A stretch of 64,000 nucleotides of DNA, taken from Listeria monocytogenes (GTDB taxonomy: Bacteria > Bacillota > Bacilli > Lactobacillales > Listeriaceae). The position numbers were made by a program, and so were the translations under genes. The stretch covers positions 636,001 through 700,000 of the forward strand of contig NZ_CP168900.1 of the NCBI RefSeq assembly GCF_041765605.1, read 5' to 3'. Below the pieces are notes generated by a model. The model had not been told where the DNA came from. It did no database searches and saw only the letters and a program-made list of their open reading frames with translations. This document shows positions 19,718 to 28,727 of the stretch, in pieces (within the stretch, counting starts at the first letter, position 1; each line of letters begins with the position of its first letter).

Positions 19718-20179
19718 ATGTCTTCGAAAAATCAAGACTTGGGGCACTCAGTAATCAAGGCTTTCATGAATTTTAAGCATGCTGAAATAAAGAGTTTCCA
19801 AATTCCGGGTTACAGTAAATCCGAAACAAGATTTATTTTTATTTTATCTCGTGGGCTTAAAAGCAGAGGGCCAAAAATTCGTGTTTCCGATCTTGGTCAC
19901 ATGCTTAGAATTTCAAAACCAAGCGTCACGCAAATGATTCAATCTTTGGAAGGAAAAGGACTCATTAAACGTGTTCAAAACCCAGAAGATAAGCGCTCGA
20001 TGTATGTGGAATTAACAGAAGTCGGAGCAGGCGTGTCAGAAAAAATGCTCGATGAATTTCAAACTAGTTTTGAAGATATGCAGGAGTTTTTAGGCGAAGA
20101 CGATATGAAAAAACTGATTACACTCCTAGAAAAACTGACAGATTACTTAAACACAAAATCCGAAAATAAGGAGGCATAA
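19718..20179 (+). CDS. MarR family transcriptional regulator
   Basis: 153 aa from ATG 19718; an in-frame ATG at 19697 adds seven residues and lacks a good RBS, while 19718 has GTGGAG at tight spacing, so the start is uncertain. The winged helix is 'VSDLGHMLRISKPSVTQMIQSLEGKGLIKRVQNPEDKRSMYVELTEVG' (helix-turn-helix plus the wing). It heads an operon with the two ABC exporter subunits and has a strong promoter overlapped by an inverted repeat, so it is probably a ligand-released repressor of them. Confidence 0.9.
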   Translation: MSSKNQDLGHSVIKAFMNFKHAEIKSFQIPGYSKSETRFIFILSRGLKSRGPKIRVSDLGHMLRISKPSVTQMIQSLEGKGLIKRVQNPEDKRSMYVELTEVGAGVSEKMLDEFQTSFEDMQEFLGEDDMKKLITLLEKLTDYLNTKSENKEA

Positions 20180-20186
20180 ACCGCAA

Positions 20187-21911
20187 ATGATGAAATTGAT
20201 GAAAAGATTAAAACCTTATTGGCTGAGTATTACGGCCGTATTAGTCCTTACTTTCGGGCAAGTCATTGGACAGCTTTATTTACCGACGCTTATGTCGAAC
20301 ATTATCGACAAAGGAGTTGTAACAGGCGATACAAACTATATTTGGAGCACTGGAATGCAGATGCTCTTAATCTCGTTTGCTTCTGTTATCTTGTCGGTTA
20401 TCGTCGTTTATCTCGCATCCAGAATTTCGATGGGATTCGGGAAAGATTTACGCGATAAAATTTTTACAAAGGTAGAGGACTTTTCCTTACAAGAATTTGA
20501 TAAAGTAGGAACTTCTTCCTTGATTACTAGAACGACAAATGACGTTGTTCAAATCCAAAATGTACTTTATATGATGATGCGATTAATGGTGATGGCGCCA
20601 ATTATGCTACTCGGCGGTATTATTATGGCAGTTGGCAGGGACGCGAAATTATCACTTATTTTTGTCGTTGTTTTACCGCTACTACTTCTATTAGTAGTTA
20701 TTCTCGGCGGAAAAGCAATGCCGATGTTTAAATCGCTCCAAAAGAAAATGGACAAATTAAACCGCGTTATTCGTGAAGGGTTAACAGGAATCCGAGTTGT
20801 GCGTTCCTTTAACCGTAATGAAGATGAACTCGAAAAATTTGAAGAAGCAAATGCTGACTATGCTACTACGGCGATTAAAGTTAATCGACTGCTATCTCTT
20901 ATGAGTCCATTAATGATGCTACTGATGAACTTAACTTCCATTGCGATTGTCTGGATTGGTTCGATTTTTATTGGCAATGGTGATATGCAAGTTGGGGACT
21001 TGATGGCGTTTATTCAATACGCGATGCAAATCATGATGTCCTTCATGATGCTTTCTGCTGTATTTATTATGATTCCGCGTGCTGGAGCTTCTGCTGAGCG
21101 TATTAATGAAGTGCTAGATATGAATGCAGAAATACTTAACCCAGAAAATCCAAAAACAAGTACACCACCAGCGAAACTTTCTTTTGAAAATGTCACTTTC
21201 CGCTATGAAGGCGCTGAAAAACCAGTGATTGAAGATATTACTTTTGAAGCTAATGCTGGTGAAACAGTTGCAATCATCGGAAGTACCGGTGCTGGTAAGT
21301 CTACTTTGATTAATATGATTCCACGTTTTTATGATGTCGAAAGTGGTGTTGTAAAAATTAATGGAATTGACGTGCGTGAAATGGATCAATCCAGTTTGCG
21401 CCAAAAAATTGGTCTTGTGCCACAAAAAGCAGTTCTATTCACAGGAACGATTGCTTCTAATATGCGCTACGGAAAAGAAGATGCAACCGACGAAGAAATT
21501 TGGGCAGCACTTCGAACAGCTCAAGCGGAAAACTTTGTATCTAAACTTGCAAATGGTTTAGGAAGCCGCGTAGAACAAGGCGGGAACAACTTCTCTGGAG
21601 GACAAAAACAACGTCTTTCCATCGCACGTTCTTTAATTAGAAAACCAGAAATTTATATTTTTGATGATAGTTTCTCGGCACTCGATTTCAAAACAGATGC
21701 TAAATTACGTGAGGCTTTGAAAGCTGAAACAACCGAAGCCGTGACACTCATTGTGGCACAACGAATTACCTCCGTTGTCAATTCCGACCAAATCATCGTT
21801 ATGAATGAAGGTAAAATTGCCGGAATTGGAACACATGAAGAATTGAAAGAATCGAATCAAATTTATCAAGAAATTATGAGGTCACAGCTGTCAGAGGAGG
21901 AAATCGCATGA
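20187..21911 (+). CDS. ABC exporter half-transporter, degenerate ATP site
   Basis: 574 aa: six membrane helices (residues ~1-310), then the ATPase. Walker A 'GSTGAGKST' and signature 'SGGQK' are intact, but the Walker B is followed by Asp rather than Glu ('IFDDSFSALD') and the H-loop has Gln ('VAQRITS'). These are the changes seen in one subunit of heterodimeric exporters such as TM287/288 and BmrCD. The RBS AAGGAGG is inside the end of the MarR gene. Its partner starts in its last codons, so the two are made together. Substrate probably drugs or lipophilic compounds. Confidence 0.93.
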   Translation: MMKLMKRLKPYWLSITAVLVLTFGQVIGQLYLPTLMSNIIDKGVVTGDTNYIWSTGMQMLLISFASVILSVIVVYLASRISMGFGKDLRDKIFTKVEDFSLQEFDKVGTSSLITRTTNDVVQIQNVLYMMMRLMVMAPIMLLGGIIMAVGRDAKLSLIFVVVLPLLLLLVVILGGKAMPMFKSLQKKMDKLNRVIREGLTGIRVVRSFNRNEDELEKFEEANADYATTAIKVNRLLSLMSPLMMLLMNLTSIAIVWIGSIFIGNGDMQVGDLMAFIQYAMQIMMSFMMLSAVFIMIPRAGASAERINEVLDMNAEILNPENPKTSTPPAKLSFENVTFRYEGAEKPVIEDITFEANAGETVAIIGSTGAGKSTLINMIPRFYDVESGVVKINGIDVREMDQSSLRQKIGLVPQKAVLFTGTIASNMRYGKEDATDEEIWAALRTAQAENFVSKLANGLGSRVEQGGNNFSGGQKQRLSIARSLIRKPEIYIFDDSFSALDFKTDAKLREALKAETTEAVTLIVAQRITSVVNSDQIIVMNEGKIAGIGTHEELKESNQIYQEIMRSQLSEEEIA

Positions 21912-23725
21912 GTGGTCCAGGTCCAGGTGGTGGCATGAGAATGCAAACGACCGCCAAACCAAAGAACTTTAAACAAACACTATTCCGGCTTCTTGGCTAT
22001 ATGAAACCTCGTTCTGTCGCAATCATCGTCGTGTTTATCTTTGCGATTTTATCCACGATTTTTAACATTTTTAGCCCGAAAGAATTAGGGAAAGCAACAA
22101 CGGAAATTTTTAAAGGTGTTATGAGTCCAGCTGGGATTGATAACGATAAGATTTTCAATATATTAATGATTGTTTTAGTCTTATACCTTGGTAGTTCCTT
22201 ATTTAGTTTCATTCAGCAATACGTCATGTCAAGTGTTGCGCAACGAACTGTTTATGATATGCGGAAAGATTTAAAGGCGAAAATGGCTCGTCTGCCGCTG
22301 AAATATTATGATACGCGCTCAAACGGTGATATTCTAAGTCGTTCAGTAAATGACATGGATAACATCGCGAATACTTTACAACAATCACTAACGCAAGCAA
22401 TTACAGCGATTGTCCAAATGATTGGTGTCTTAATTATGATGCTAACGATAAGCTGGCAAATGACATTAATCGTTTTAGTGACAGTTCCAATAAGTATTAT
22501 TTTAGTCGCCATTATTGCTGGTAGATCACAACGTTACTTCGGCGCACAACAACGTAATCTAGGTATTTTAAATGATACTGTAGAGGAAACTTACGGTGGC
22601 CAAACGATTATTAAAGCCTTTGGTCAAGAAAAGAAAACGTTAGTAAAATTTGATGAAGTAAATGAAGATTATTTCAAAGCAGCGAAAAAAGCGCAATTTA
22701 TTTCCGGGATTATGATGCCGGTGATGCAATTTGTTGGTAACTTAGGTTACGTGGGTGTCTGTGTGGCCGGTGGTATTTTTGTTACTAATGGAACACTTCA
22801 AGTTGGGGATATTCAATCATTTACGCAATATGTTCAATTGTTTACTCAGCCAATTTCAAGTGTGGCCAATATTGCTAATATTATTCAATCCACTATTGCA
22901 TCCGCAGAACGTGTTTTTGAAATGATGGATGAAGAAGAAGAGAAAGACGAAATTCCAGCAAATATTAATCAAGTTGCTGGCGAAGAACACAGTATTGTAT
23001 TCGACCACGTGAAATTCGGTTACACTCCGGATAAACCACTAATGACTGACTTAAATATTCATGTAGAAGAAGGTCAAATGGTGGCAATTGTTGGTCCGAC
23101 TGGTGCTGGTAAAACGACGATAATCAACTTGCTGATGCGTTTCTATGACGTAGATGGTGGCCAGATTCGTATGAAAGGTATTGATACACGTGATATGACC
23201 AAAGATGCTGTCCGCGAAAAATTCGGAATGGTATTACAAGATACTTGGTTATTTAACGGAACAATTGCCGACAATATTGCATACGGTCGCGAAGGCGCAA
23301 CGAAAGATGAAGTTATCGGGGCAGCAAAAGCAGCATATGCAGATGATTTCATTCGTCGACTTCCAAATGGCTATGATACTATCTTGAATGAAGAAGGTTC
23401 TAACATTTCGCAAGGTCAAAAACAATTACTAACGATTGCCCGTGCGATTTTATCTGATCCATCTATCTTGATTCTAGATGAAGCGACTTCTAGCGTAGAT
23501 ACTCGTACAGAATTAAATATTCAACTTGCGATGGGTAATTTGATGGAAGGGCGCACAAGCTTTGTGATTGCGCATAGACTTTCAACCATTCGTGATGCGG
23601 ACTTAATTCTCGTTATGAATCACGGTAGCGTAATCGAACAAGGTACGCACCAAGAACTACTTGATGCAAAAGGCTTCTACGCTGACCTTTACAATAGTCA
23701 GTTCACAGGAGCTCAAGCAGTTTAA
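21908..23725 (+). CDS. ABC exporter half-transporter, catalytic ATP site
   Basis: 605 aa. N-terminal extension 'MSGPGPGGGMRMQ', six helices, then an ATPase with Walker A 'GPTGAGKTT', Walker B with the catalytic Glu 'ILDEATSSVD' and H-loop 'IAHRLST', but the signature is 'ISQGQ' instead of 'LSGGQ'. Combined with the upstream subunit this gives one consensus site (this Walker A/B with the partner's SGGQ) and one degenerate site, the hallmark of an asymmetric heterodimer. It overlaps the upstream gene by ATGA and ends at a strong terminator. Confidence 0.93.
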   Translation: MSGPGPGGGMRMQTTAKPKNFKQTLFRLLGYMKPRSVAIIVVFIFAILSTIFNIFSPKELGKATTEIFKGVMSPAGIDNDKIFNILMIVLVLYLGSSLFSFIQQYVMSSVAQRTVYDMRKDLKAKMARLPLKYYDTRSNGDILSRSVNDMDNIANTLQQSLTQAITAIVQMIGVLIMMLTISWQMTLIVLVTVPISIILVAIIAGRSQRYFGAQQRNLGILNDTVEETYGGQTIIKAFGQEKKTLVKFDEVNEDYFKAAKKAQFISGIMMPVMQFVGNLGYVGVCVAGGIFVTNGTLQVGDIQSFTQYVQLFTQPISSVANIANIIQSTIASAERVFEMMDEEEEKDEIPANINQVAGEEHSIVFDHVKFGYTPDKPLMTDLNIHVEEGQMVAIVGPTGAGKTTIINLLMRFYDVDGGQIRMKGIDTRDMTKDAVREKFGMVLQDTWLFNGTIADNIAYGREGATKDEVIGAAKAAYADDFIRRLPNGYDTILNEEGSNISQGQKQLLTIARAILSDPSILILDEATSSVDTRTELNIQLAMGNLMEGRTSFVIAHRLSTIRDADLILVMNHGSVIEQGTHQELLDAKGFYADLYNSQFTGAQAV

Positions 23726-23729
23726 ATCT

Positions 23730-23769
23730 AAAAAGACAATGTGGCTCACCCGCTGCATTGTCTTTTTTT
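23730..23769 (+). terminator. Terminator of the MarR-ABC operon
   Basis: AAAGACAATG pairs with CATTGTCTTT around a 13-base loop, followed by T7. Confidence 0.88.
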
Positions 23770-23841
23770 GAGCAGAAAATTTGTTTGATGAGGGATTAGG
23801 CGTTATGGTTAATAAAGAAGAAATTGAAGAGGTGAGAATAG

Positions 23842-24141
23842 ATGTATCAATCCATTACGGCAAATGATTTAGAGCAAGACTTAAAAAAAGCGCCACATAA
23901 TATCTTAGATGTCAGAGACGCAGATGCTTTTGTTGAAGGACATATTCCAGATGCGATAAATATTCCAATTAATGAACTACCAGAAAAATTAGCAACACTG
24001 GATAAAGAAAAAGCCTATACGATTATTTGTTACGCGGGTGGACGTTCTGAACGCGCGAGTCAATTTTTAGCCGCAGAAGGTTTTGACGTAACGAATGTAA
24101 TGGGCGGTATGGGAGCATTTCACGGTACAGTAACTAACTAA
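23842..24141 (+). CDS. Rhodanese-like domain protein
   Basis: 99 aa single rhodanese domain. 'NILDVRDADAFVEGHIPDAINIP' and the active-site loop 'CYAGGRS' with the catalytic cysteine are both present, then 'FDVTNVMGGMGAF'. These small proteins transfer sulfane sulfur; partner unknown. RBS GAGGTGAG. Monocistronic with its own terminator. Confidence 0.93.
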   Translation: MYQSITANDLEQDLKKAPHNILDVRDADAFVEGHIPDAINIPINELPEKLATLDKEKAYTIICYAGGRSERASQFLAAEGFDVTNVMGGMGAFHGTVTN

Positions 24142-24144
24142 ATA

Positions 24145-24183
24145 AAGAAGCCGCGACCTAAAATTAGGTTGCGGCTTCTTTTT
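24145..24183. terminator. Bidirectional terminator between rhodanese and LRR protein genes
   Basis: AGAAGCCGCGACCTAA pairs with TTAGGTTGCGGCTTCT (one G-T), flanked by A and T runs. Confidence 0.9.
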
Positions 24184-24185
24184 AT

Positions 24186-25919
24186 TTAGCTATGTTTTCT
24201 TTTCCGGAAAAAGAGGATAGCTACTCCGGCGAGGATAATACCGATTAATACAGTCGTCGCTTGGTTCTCATCTCCCGTATATGGAAGAATGACATTATCT
24301 CCTGAAGCATTAGGTGAAGTCGTACCATCCACGTTTGTAGGTTGAGAAGGATTTACGGCTGGATTATCTGGATCAGGTGTTGGATTTGGTGGTGTGGGAG
24401 GTTCTTCGCTACTGACCACATTGACAAGCACTGTAACCGGATCAGCTGCAATACCGTCGACACTTACCGCATTTAAAGTCACTTTATAGGTGCCAATCTT
24501 AGTTAAATCAACAACGCTATCAAAATCACTTGTTACTTCGCTGCCATCACTAGTTTTAGCTGAAATATCGGTTAAAAATTCTTCCGCTGTTTTTGTACTA
24601 TCTACTTTATAATTGATACTTTTATCAGCAGTAATTACTGGTTTTTCTAAAATAGTGACTGCTACTTGTTTAGGTGTAGCTTGAAGCCCGTCTGCATTTG
24701 TAGCATTAAGCGTTACTGTATACACGCCAGGTTTGCTAAAATCTACCACAATGTTAAAATCACTAGTAACTGGGGTCCCGTCTTCCGTTTCGGCATGAAT
24801 ATCTGTTAAAAATTGTTCTTCGGTAACAGTAGCTTTTTCAGTGTAATTTATAGCAGAATCATTTGTAATAACTAAAACTTGAGTAATATCAAAAAATTGG
24901 TCATAAGTACCGCCGGACACATAATAGGAAGTGAAATTTGGTGGTGTAGCATAACTTCCTGCGGGATTATTATAAAATGCATTATATTCCATCTTTGTAA
25001 TAGTACGGAGGTATTCAGGGGTAATCCCACTAACCGTTATCCCCTTATCGTCAATGGTCAAGCGGCTACCATCAATTTGCTGATTATTTAATGTGAAGTA
25101 GGTGCTCGCATCACTTGCATCAGTTGTGAAAGGGAATGGTACGCCGTCAAAATTGATACTACGACCAGTCATTAATGTAAAGGGAATAAAAATAGTTTGG
25201 TTTGTTTTATTATAGTTTAAATCCGCGCTAGTAATATCAGTTTCAATAGGCACTGCACTACCCACATTTTGTCCATATGCGGCTAGATTGGTTAAACTCG
25301 GGAAAGTATCGATACCGCGAAAGTCATTTACACCGCAGAATTGAATAGACAATGTAGCTAAATTGGGCAATGATTTTAGAGACATCACATCATTGATAGA
25401 ACTGCTTCTATCTAAATTCAAATAGGTTAAATTAGGCAGTTGATTAAATTTAGTTAAATCACTATTTGAAAGCCTACTAGAATTAAAAGTTAATCTTGTA
25501 AGCTTTTGTAAACCGTTTAAATCAGGTACAGAGCTGGATGTTAAACTATACCCAGTTAAGTCAAGCGTTGTTAAATTGGCTAGTTTTGTTACGATAGAAT
25601 AATCAGTAATACTAGCAGCAGAGAGTTGTAGGAGTGTTAAATTATGGGCATAATCAAGGCCAGTTAAATCAGCCAGGTTATTATTATTAATTCTGACTTC
25701 CGTGATGGTATCCATTTGTTCTTCGGTAATATCACTCGTGCTTGGCTGTCCCAAAAGTCCATTGAGATAACTTTTTAATATTGGATCAGGAATATTTACT
25801 ATGTCTTGAGCTGCTTGTGCATCTACATTTTCTTCTGCCGTGACAGGTGCATTAAAAGGGCTTAAAAGTGGCGTAATTAAGAGTAGGCATATACCAACCT
25901 TAATTCCCATTCTTTTCAT
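24186..25919 (-). CDS. Internalin-like LRR surface protein, LPXTG anchored
   Basis: 577 aa. Signal peptide (1-29), cap region, about six leucine-rich repeats (residues ~75-215: 'NLTLLQLSAASITDYSIVTKLANLTTLDL' rhythm of ~22), a beta-rich inter-repeat region, then two closely similar Ig-like repeats of ~75 residues ('DSAINYTEKATVTEEQFLTDI' and 'DKSINYKVDSTKTAEEFLTDI'), a Pro/Asn/Asp spacer, 'LPYTGD', a hydrophobic helix and 'RKRKHS'. It should be linked to the wall by sortase A. RBS GGAGG nine bases before ATG. The EGD-e counterpart (lmo0610 by my recollection) is sigma-B dependent; a partial sigma-B match lies upstream. Ligand unknown. Confidence 0.93.
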   Translation of the reverse strand: MKRMGIKVGICLLLITPLLSPFNAPVTAEENVDAQAAQDIVNIPDPILKSYLNGLLGQPSTSDITEEQMDTITEVRINNNNLADLTGLDYAHNLTLLQLSAASITDYSIVTKLANLTTLDLTGYSLTSSSVPDLNGLQKLTRLTFNSSRLSNSDLTKFNQLPNLTYLNLDRSSSINDVMSLKSLPNLATLSIQFCGVNDFRGIDTFPSLTNLAAYGQNVGSAVPIETDITSADLNYNKTNQTIFIPFTLMTGRSINFDGVPFPFTTDASDASTYFTLNNQQIDGSRLTIDDKGITVSGITPEYLRTITKMEYNAFYNNPAGSYATPPNFTSYYVSGGTYDQFFDITQVLVITNDSAINYTEKATVTEEQFLTDIHAETEDGTPVTSDFNIVVDFSKPGVYTVTLNATNADGLQATPKQVAVTILEKPVITADKSINYKVDSTKTAEEFLTDISAKTSDGSEVTSDFDSVVDLTKIGTYKVTLNAVSVDGIAADPVTVLVNVVSSEEPPTPPNPTPDPDNPAVNPSQPTNVDGTTSPNASGDNVILPYTGDENQATTVLIGIILAGVAILFFRKRKHS

Positions 25920-25982
25920 AAGTAGTAACCTCCTTTGACATTATCCTCTCATATGACATTAGCATCTGGGCGTCTTAACACA

Positions 25983-26008
25983 TTTCCTCTTTTAAAAGCG
26001 TTTCAAAC
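25983..26008 (-). promoter_or_regulatory. Possible sigma-B promoter of the LRR LPXTG gene
   Basis: Minus strand GTTT (26008-26005), 16 bases, AGGAAA (25988-25983). One mismatch in the -10 and slightly long spacing, so weak on sequence alone. Confidence 0.35.
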
Positions 26009-26041
26009 AATTGTATGTGCACAAAATTAAATTTTGGGCAT

Positions 26042-26083
26042 AAAAAAGAACCGTAAAGGAAGGCTGAGTTCCTTTACGGTTCA
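26042..26083 (-). terminator. Terminator after azoreductase
   Basis: Minus strand GAACCGTAAAGGAA pairs with TTCCTTTACGGTTC around a 7-base loop, followed by six T. Confidence 0.9.
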
Positions 26084-26090
26084 CTTATAA

Positions 26091-26717
26091 TTAAAAGATT
26101 TTAGCTAATTCTACTGCTTCTTTTGCTCCAGCTGAAATAATATCTTTGGCTTGATCAGGTTTTGCATTGTGGCCTTCGACGATAACCATTTCTGGTTCAG
26201 AAATACCGAAGTGAGCTAATACATTTTTGACATAGCTTAAGGACATTTCGAAGCTTTGCATTGGACCATCAGAGTAAATACCGCCGCGAGCATTAAGTAG
26301 GGCGATTTTTTTGTCTGCTACTAAGCCAACAGGACCGTTTGCAGTGTATTTGAATGTTTTACCAGCTTGGTTTAAATAGAATAAGTAAGTTAAAAATTGG
26401 GCTGGAATACTGAAATTCCAAAGTGGGAACGCCATGACGATTTTGTCTGCTGCTAAAAATTGATCTAAGTAGCTATTAGCAATATCAGCTAAGCGTTTTT
26501 CTTCTGGGCTTAGTGTTTCTCCAGCTGCTTCTTTATGTAATCCACTCATCATTGTTACATCATAATAAGGTAGATCCGCTTCAAATAAATCAAGTTCTGT
26601 TACATTATCATCCGGATGGGATTTCTTGTACTCCGTTAGAAAAATTTCATATAGTGCCACGCTGACTGAGCGTTCGGCAGGTAAACCATTTGCTTTGATG
26701 AAAAGTACGTTTGTCAT
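26091..26717 (-). CDS. azoR: FMN-dependent NADH azoreductase / quinone reductase (AzoR family)
   Basis: 208 aa flavodoxin-like fold: 'VLFIKANGLPAERSVSVALYEIFL' at the N-terminus, 'VMAFPLWNFSIPAQFLTYLFYLNQAGKTFKY' (FMN-binding PLWNF) and 'LLNARGGIYSDGP'. Reduces azo dyes and quinones by two-electron transfer, protecting against electrophiles. RBS GGAGG. Divergent from a MarR regulator whose next gene is a quinone-oxidoreductase-like MDR, an arrangement common in quinone-stress loci (compare MhqR/YodB systems in Bacillus). Confidence 0.92.
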   Translation of the reverse strand: MTNVLFIKANGLPAERSVSVALYEIFLTEYKKSHPDDNVTELDLFEADLPYYDVTMMSGLHKEAAGETLSPEEKRLADIANSYLDQFLAADKIVMAFPLWNFSIPAQFLTYLFYLNQAGKTFKYTANGPVGLVADKKIALLNARGGIYSDGPMQSFEMSLSYVKNVLAHFGISEPEMVIVEGHNAKPDQAKDIISAGAKEAVELAKIF

Positions 26718-26856
26718 TACATCTTGCCTCCATTTTTTTTGAATTATCTATTAAGTGTAGCTCATTTTCAAGACAAACAGCAAGTATATTGCTTACAAAA
26801 AATTAGCCGCTAATGTTTGAGCAGATATTTTGTGCTTTTGAAAAGGAAGCGTATAA

Positions 26857-26886
26857 TAGTTGATATATCATTTGACGTATCAACTA
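26857..26886 (+). promoter_or_regulatory. Perfect 9-bp inverted repeat over the MarR promoter
   Basis: TAGTTGATA (26857-26865) and TATCAACTA (26878-26886) are perfect inverted repeats 12 bases apart, directly after the -10 TATAAT (26852-26857; -35 TTGTGC 16 bases upstream). Probable operator for the MarR gene that follows. Confidence 0.7.
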
Positions 26887-26900
26887 TGGAGGTGAAAAAG

Positions 26901-27341
26901 CTGAAACCATGTACAGAACGATCAGAATTACTTTATCGGATGCACTTATTATCCAAGGAAATTAGCCATGTATTTGAACAACAAACGAATATGAGTTTTA
27001 CGAAAGTAGAGATTTTATTTCATATTCAACAAACACCAGGTCAAAGTCAAAATCGGTTAAGAGAAAAGCTTTATATTGATTCGGCGAGTATTACCCGTCA
27101 TTTGAAGCGAATGGAAGAGCAAGGGCTGATTGTTCGGAAAAAGCAAGATGAAAACAAACGCTATACGTATTTATTTTTAACATCAGCAGGTGAGGCGGAA
27201 TTAGCCACTTTGCTTTTGGAAAAAGAAAAGTTCCAGAACGAGGCACTAGAAGCCTTTTCAGAAGAAGAAGTTAGTGCGTTACTTAAATCAGTCACAAAAA
27301 TGATGAATAATGTAGAGAAAATGGAGGAGAAGTTAAAATGA
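26901..27341 (+). CDS. MarR family regulator, probable CTG start
   Basis: 146 aa. Winged helix 'SQNRLREKLYIDSASITRHLKRMEEQGLIVRKKQDENKRYTYLFLTSAG'. The only strong RBS (GGAGGTG, 26888-26894) is eight bases before CTG 26901 (product begins 'KPCTERSELLYRMHLL'); ATG 26886 overlaps that RBS and the operator, so CTG initiation is the best reading though unusual. A cysteine four residues in ('KPC') could sense quinones or oxidants as in other MarR/DUF24 regulators (inference). Overlaps the next gene by four bases. Confidence 0.85.
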   Translation: MKPCTERSELLYRMHLLSKEISHVFEQQTNMSFTKVEILFHIQQTPGQSQNRLREKLYIDSASITRHLKRMEEQGLIVRKKQDENKRYTYLFLTSAGEAELATLLLEKEKFQNEALEAFSEEEVSALLKSVTKMMNNVEKMEEKLK

Positions 27342-28279
27342 AAGCAGTTGTAATTGAAAATTATGGTGGCAAAGAAGAATTAAAAGAAAAAGAAGTAGCA
27401 ATGCCAAAAGCGGGTAAAAATCAAGTGATTGTCAAAGAAGCAGCGACATCCATTAACCCAATTGATTGGAAACTACGTGAAGGATACTTAAAACAAATGA
27501 TGGACTGGGAATTCCCAATTATTTTAGGGTGGGATGTAGCGGGTGTTATTTCCGAAGTTGGAGAAGGCGTAACAGATTGGAAAGTCGGCGATGAAGTATT
27601 CGCGCGCCCTGAAACAACGCGTTTTGGTACGTATGCTGAATATACAGCAGTTGATGACCACTTGCTTGCACCACTTCCAGAAGGTATTAGTTTTGATGAA
27701 GCAGCATCAATTCCACTTGCAGGCTTAACTGCATGGCAAGCTTTGTTCGATCACGCGAAATTACAAAAAGGTGAAAAAGTCTTGATTCATGCTGGTGCCG
27801 GTGGCGTTGGAACACTCGCAATCCAACTTGCAAAACATGCAGGAGCAGAAGTGATTACAACAGCTAGTGCGAAAAACCATGAACTACTTAAATCACTTGG
27901 AGCAGACCAAGTCATTGATTATAAAGAAGTTAATTTTAAAGATGTTCTTTCTGATATTGATGTGGTGTTTGATACAATGGGTGGCCAAATAGAAACAGAT
28001 AGTTACGACGTATTAAAAGAAGGCACAGGGCGTTTAGTTAGTATCGTTGGAATTTCAAATGAAGAACGTGCGAAAGAAAAAAATGTAACAGCAACTGGAA
28101 TTTGGTTGCAACCAAACGGCGAACAGCTGAAAGAACTAGGCAAATTGCTCGCTAATAAAACCGTTAAACCAATCGTCGGAGCAACTTTCCCATTCTCTGA
28201 AAAAGGTGTTTTCGATGCACATGCATTAAGCGAAACGCACCACGCGGTTGGAAAAATAGTCATTTCATTTAATAAATAA
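27338..28279 (+). CDS. NADP-dependent oxidoreductase, MDR superfamily (quinone-reductase type)
   Basis: 313 aa. GroES-like half with 'SINPIDWKLREGY' and 'LGWDVAGVISEVG', then a Rossmann half 'LIHAGAGGVGTLAIQLAKHAGAEVI'. The zinc ligands of alcohol dehydrogenases are missing, as in quinone oxidoreductases. Starts in the last bases of the MarR gene (ATGA), with GGAGG upstream, so it is probably induced when that repressor is released. Probable role is reduction of quinones or enones; the exact substrate is unknown. Confidence 0.93.
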   Translation: MKAVVIENYGGKEELKEKEVAMPKAGKNQVIVKEAATSINPIDWKLREGYLKQMMDWEFPIILGWDVAGVISEVGEGVTDWKVGDEVFARPETTRFGTYAEYTAVDDHLLAPLPEGISFDEAASIPLAGLTAWQALFDHAKLQKGEKVLIHAGAGGVGTLAIQLAKHAGAEVITTASAKNHELLKSLGADQVIDYKEVNFKDVLSDIDVVFDTMGGQIETDSYDVLKEGTGRLVSIVGISNEERAKEKNVTATGIWLQPNGEQLKELGKLLANKTVKPIVGATFPFSEKGVFDAHALSETHHAVGKIVISFNK

Positions 28280-28287
28280 GATTTTCG

Positions 28288-28318
28288 GAAAGCTAGATGC
28301 TATCATCTAGCTTTTTTT
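28288..28318 (+). terminator. Terminator of the MarR-MDR operon
   Basis: AAAGCTAGATG pairs with CATCTAGCTTT around CTAT, then T run. Confidence 0.88.
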
Positions 28319-28376
28319 GTTGTTTGCTGGAATAAGTTAGATGGGCTATAATAGCAAAAAAGGTGGAACGGGGATT

Positions 28377-28622
28377 TCAGTCTTCTATAAGAAAGGCATG
28401 GTCATTCGCTACTTCTATGTCACTAAGTTGTTTTGCGACAATATCTGCGCCAGTATTAAGAAAGATAGCCATTTGACTGAGGACGCGCAGACTAATATCA
28501 GAAGTGCGAATATCTTTGTCGATAAGTTTCTGTAAAGTGCCATGTTTCAAGCGAGTAGTTGTTTCGATATCCGTGGCAGTAATGTTTTTATTTGCTAACA
28601 ATTGTTCAATCGGATGCATCAT
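28377..28622 (-). CDS. Small XRE-like helix-turn-helix protein
   Basis: 81 aa from ATG 28622 behind GAGGTGAA. 'LLANKNITATDIETTTRLKHGTLQKLIDKDIRTSDISLRVLSQMAIFL' fits a lambda-repressor-type HTH (helices 2 and 3 being 'TATDIETTTRLKHGTLQKLI'). No C-terminal domain. It is divergent from the GDPD gene, which it might regulate; no motif shows this. It converges with the MDR operon. Confidence 0.7.
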   Translation of the reverse strand: MMHPIEQLLANKNITATDIETTTRLKHGTLQKLIDKDIRTSDISLRVLSQMAIFLNTGADIVAKQLSDIEVANDHAFLIED

Positions 28623-28727
28623 TTCACCTCGTTTCAATAGTTAACTTTATGAATTAATTATAACTAAATTTGCTTCTTGGATAAACTATAAAGCCTTCAA
28701 AATAGAACGAAAAAAAGGGAGAAGCAA

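Noticed and set aside
28341-28535. 64-aa plus-strand frame opposite the small HTH gene
   Set aside because: Antisense of the HTH gene; no RBS.
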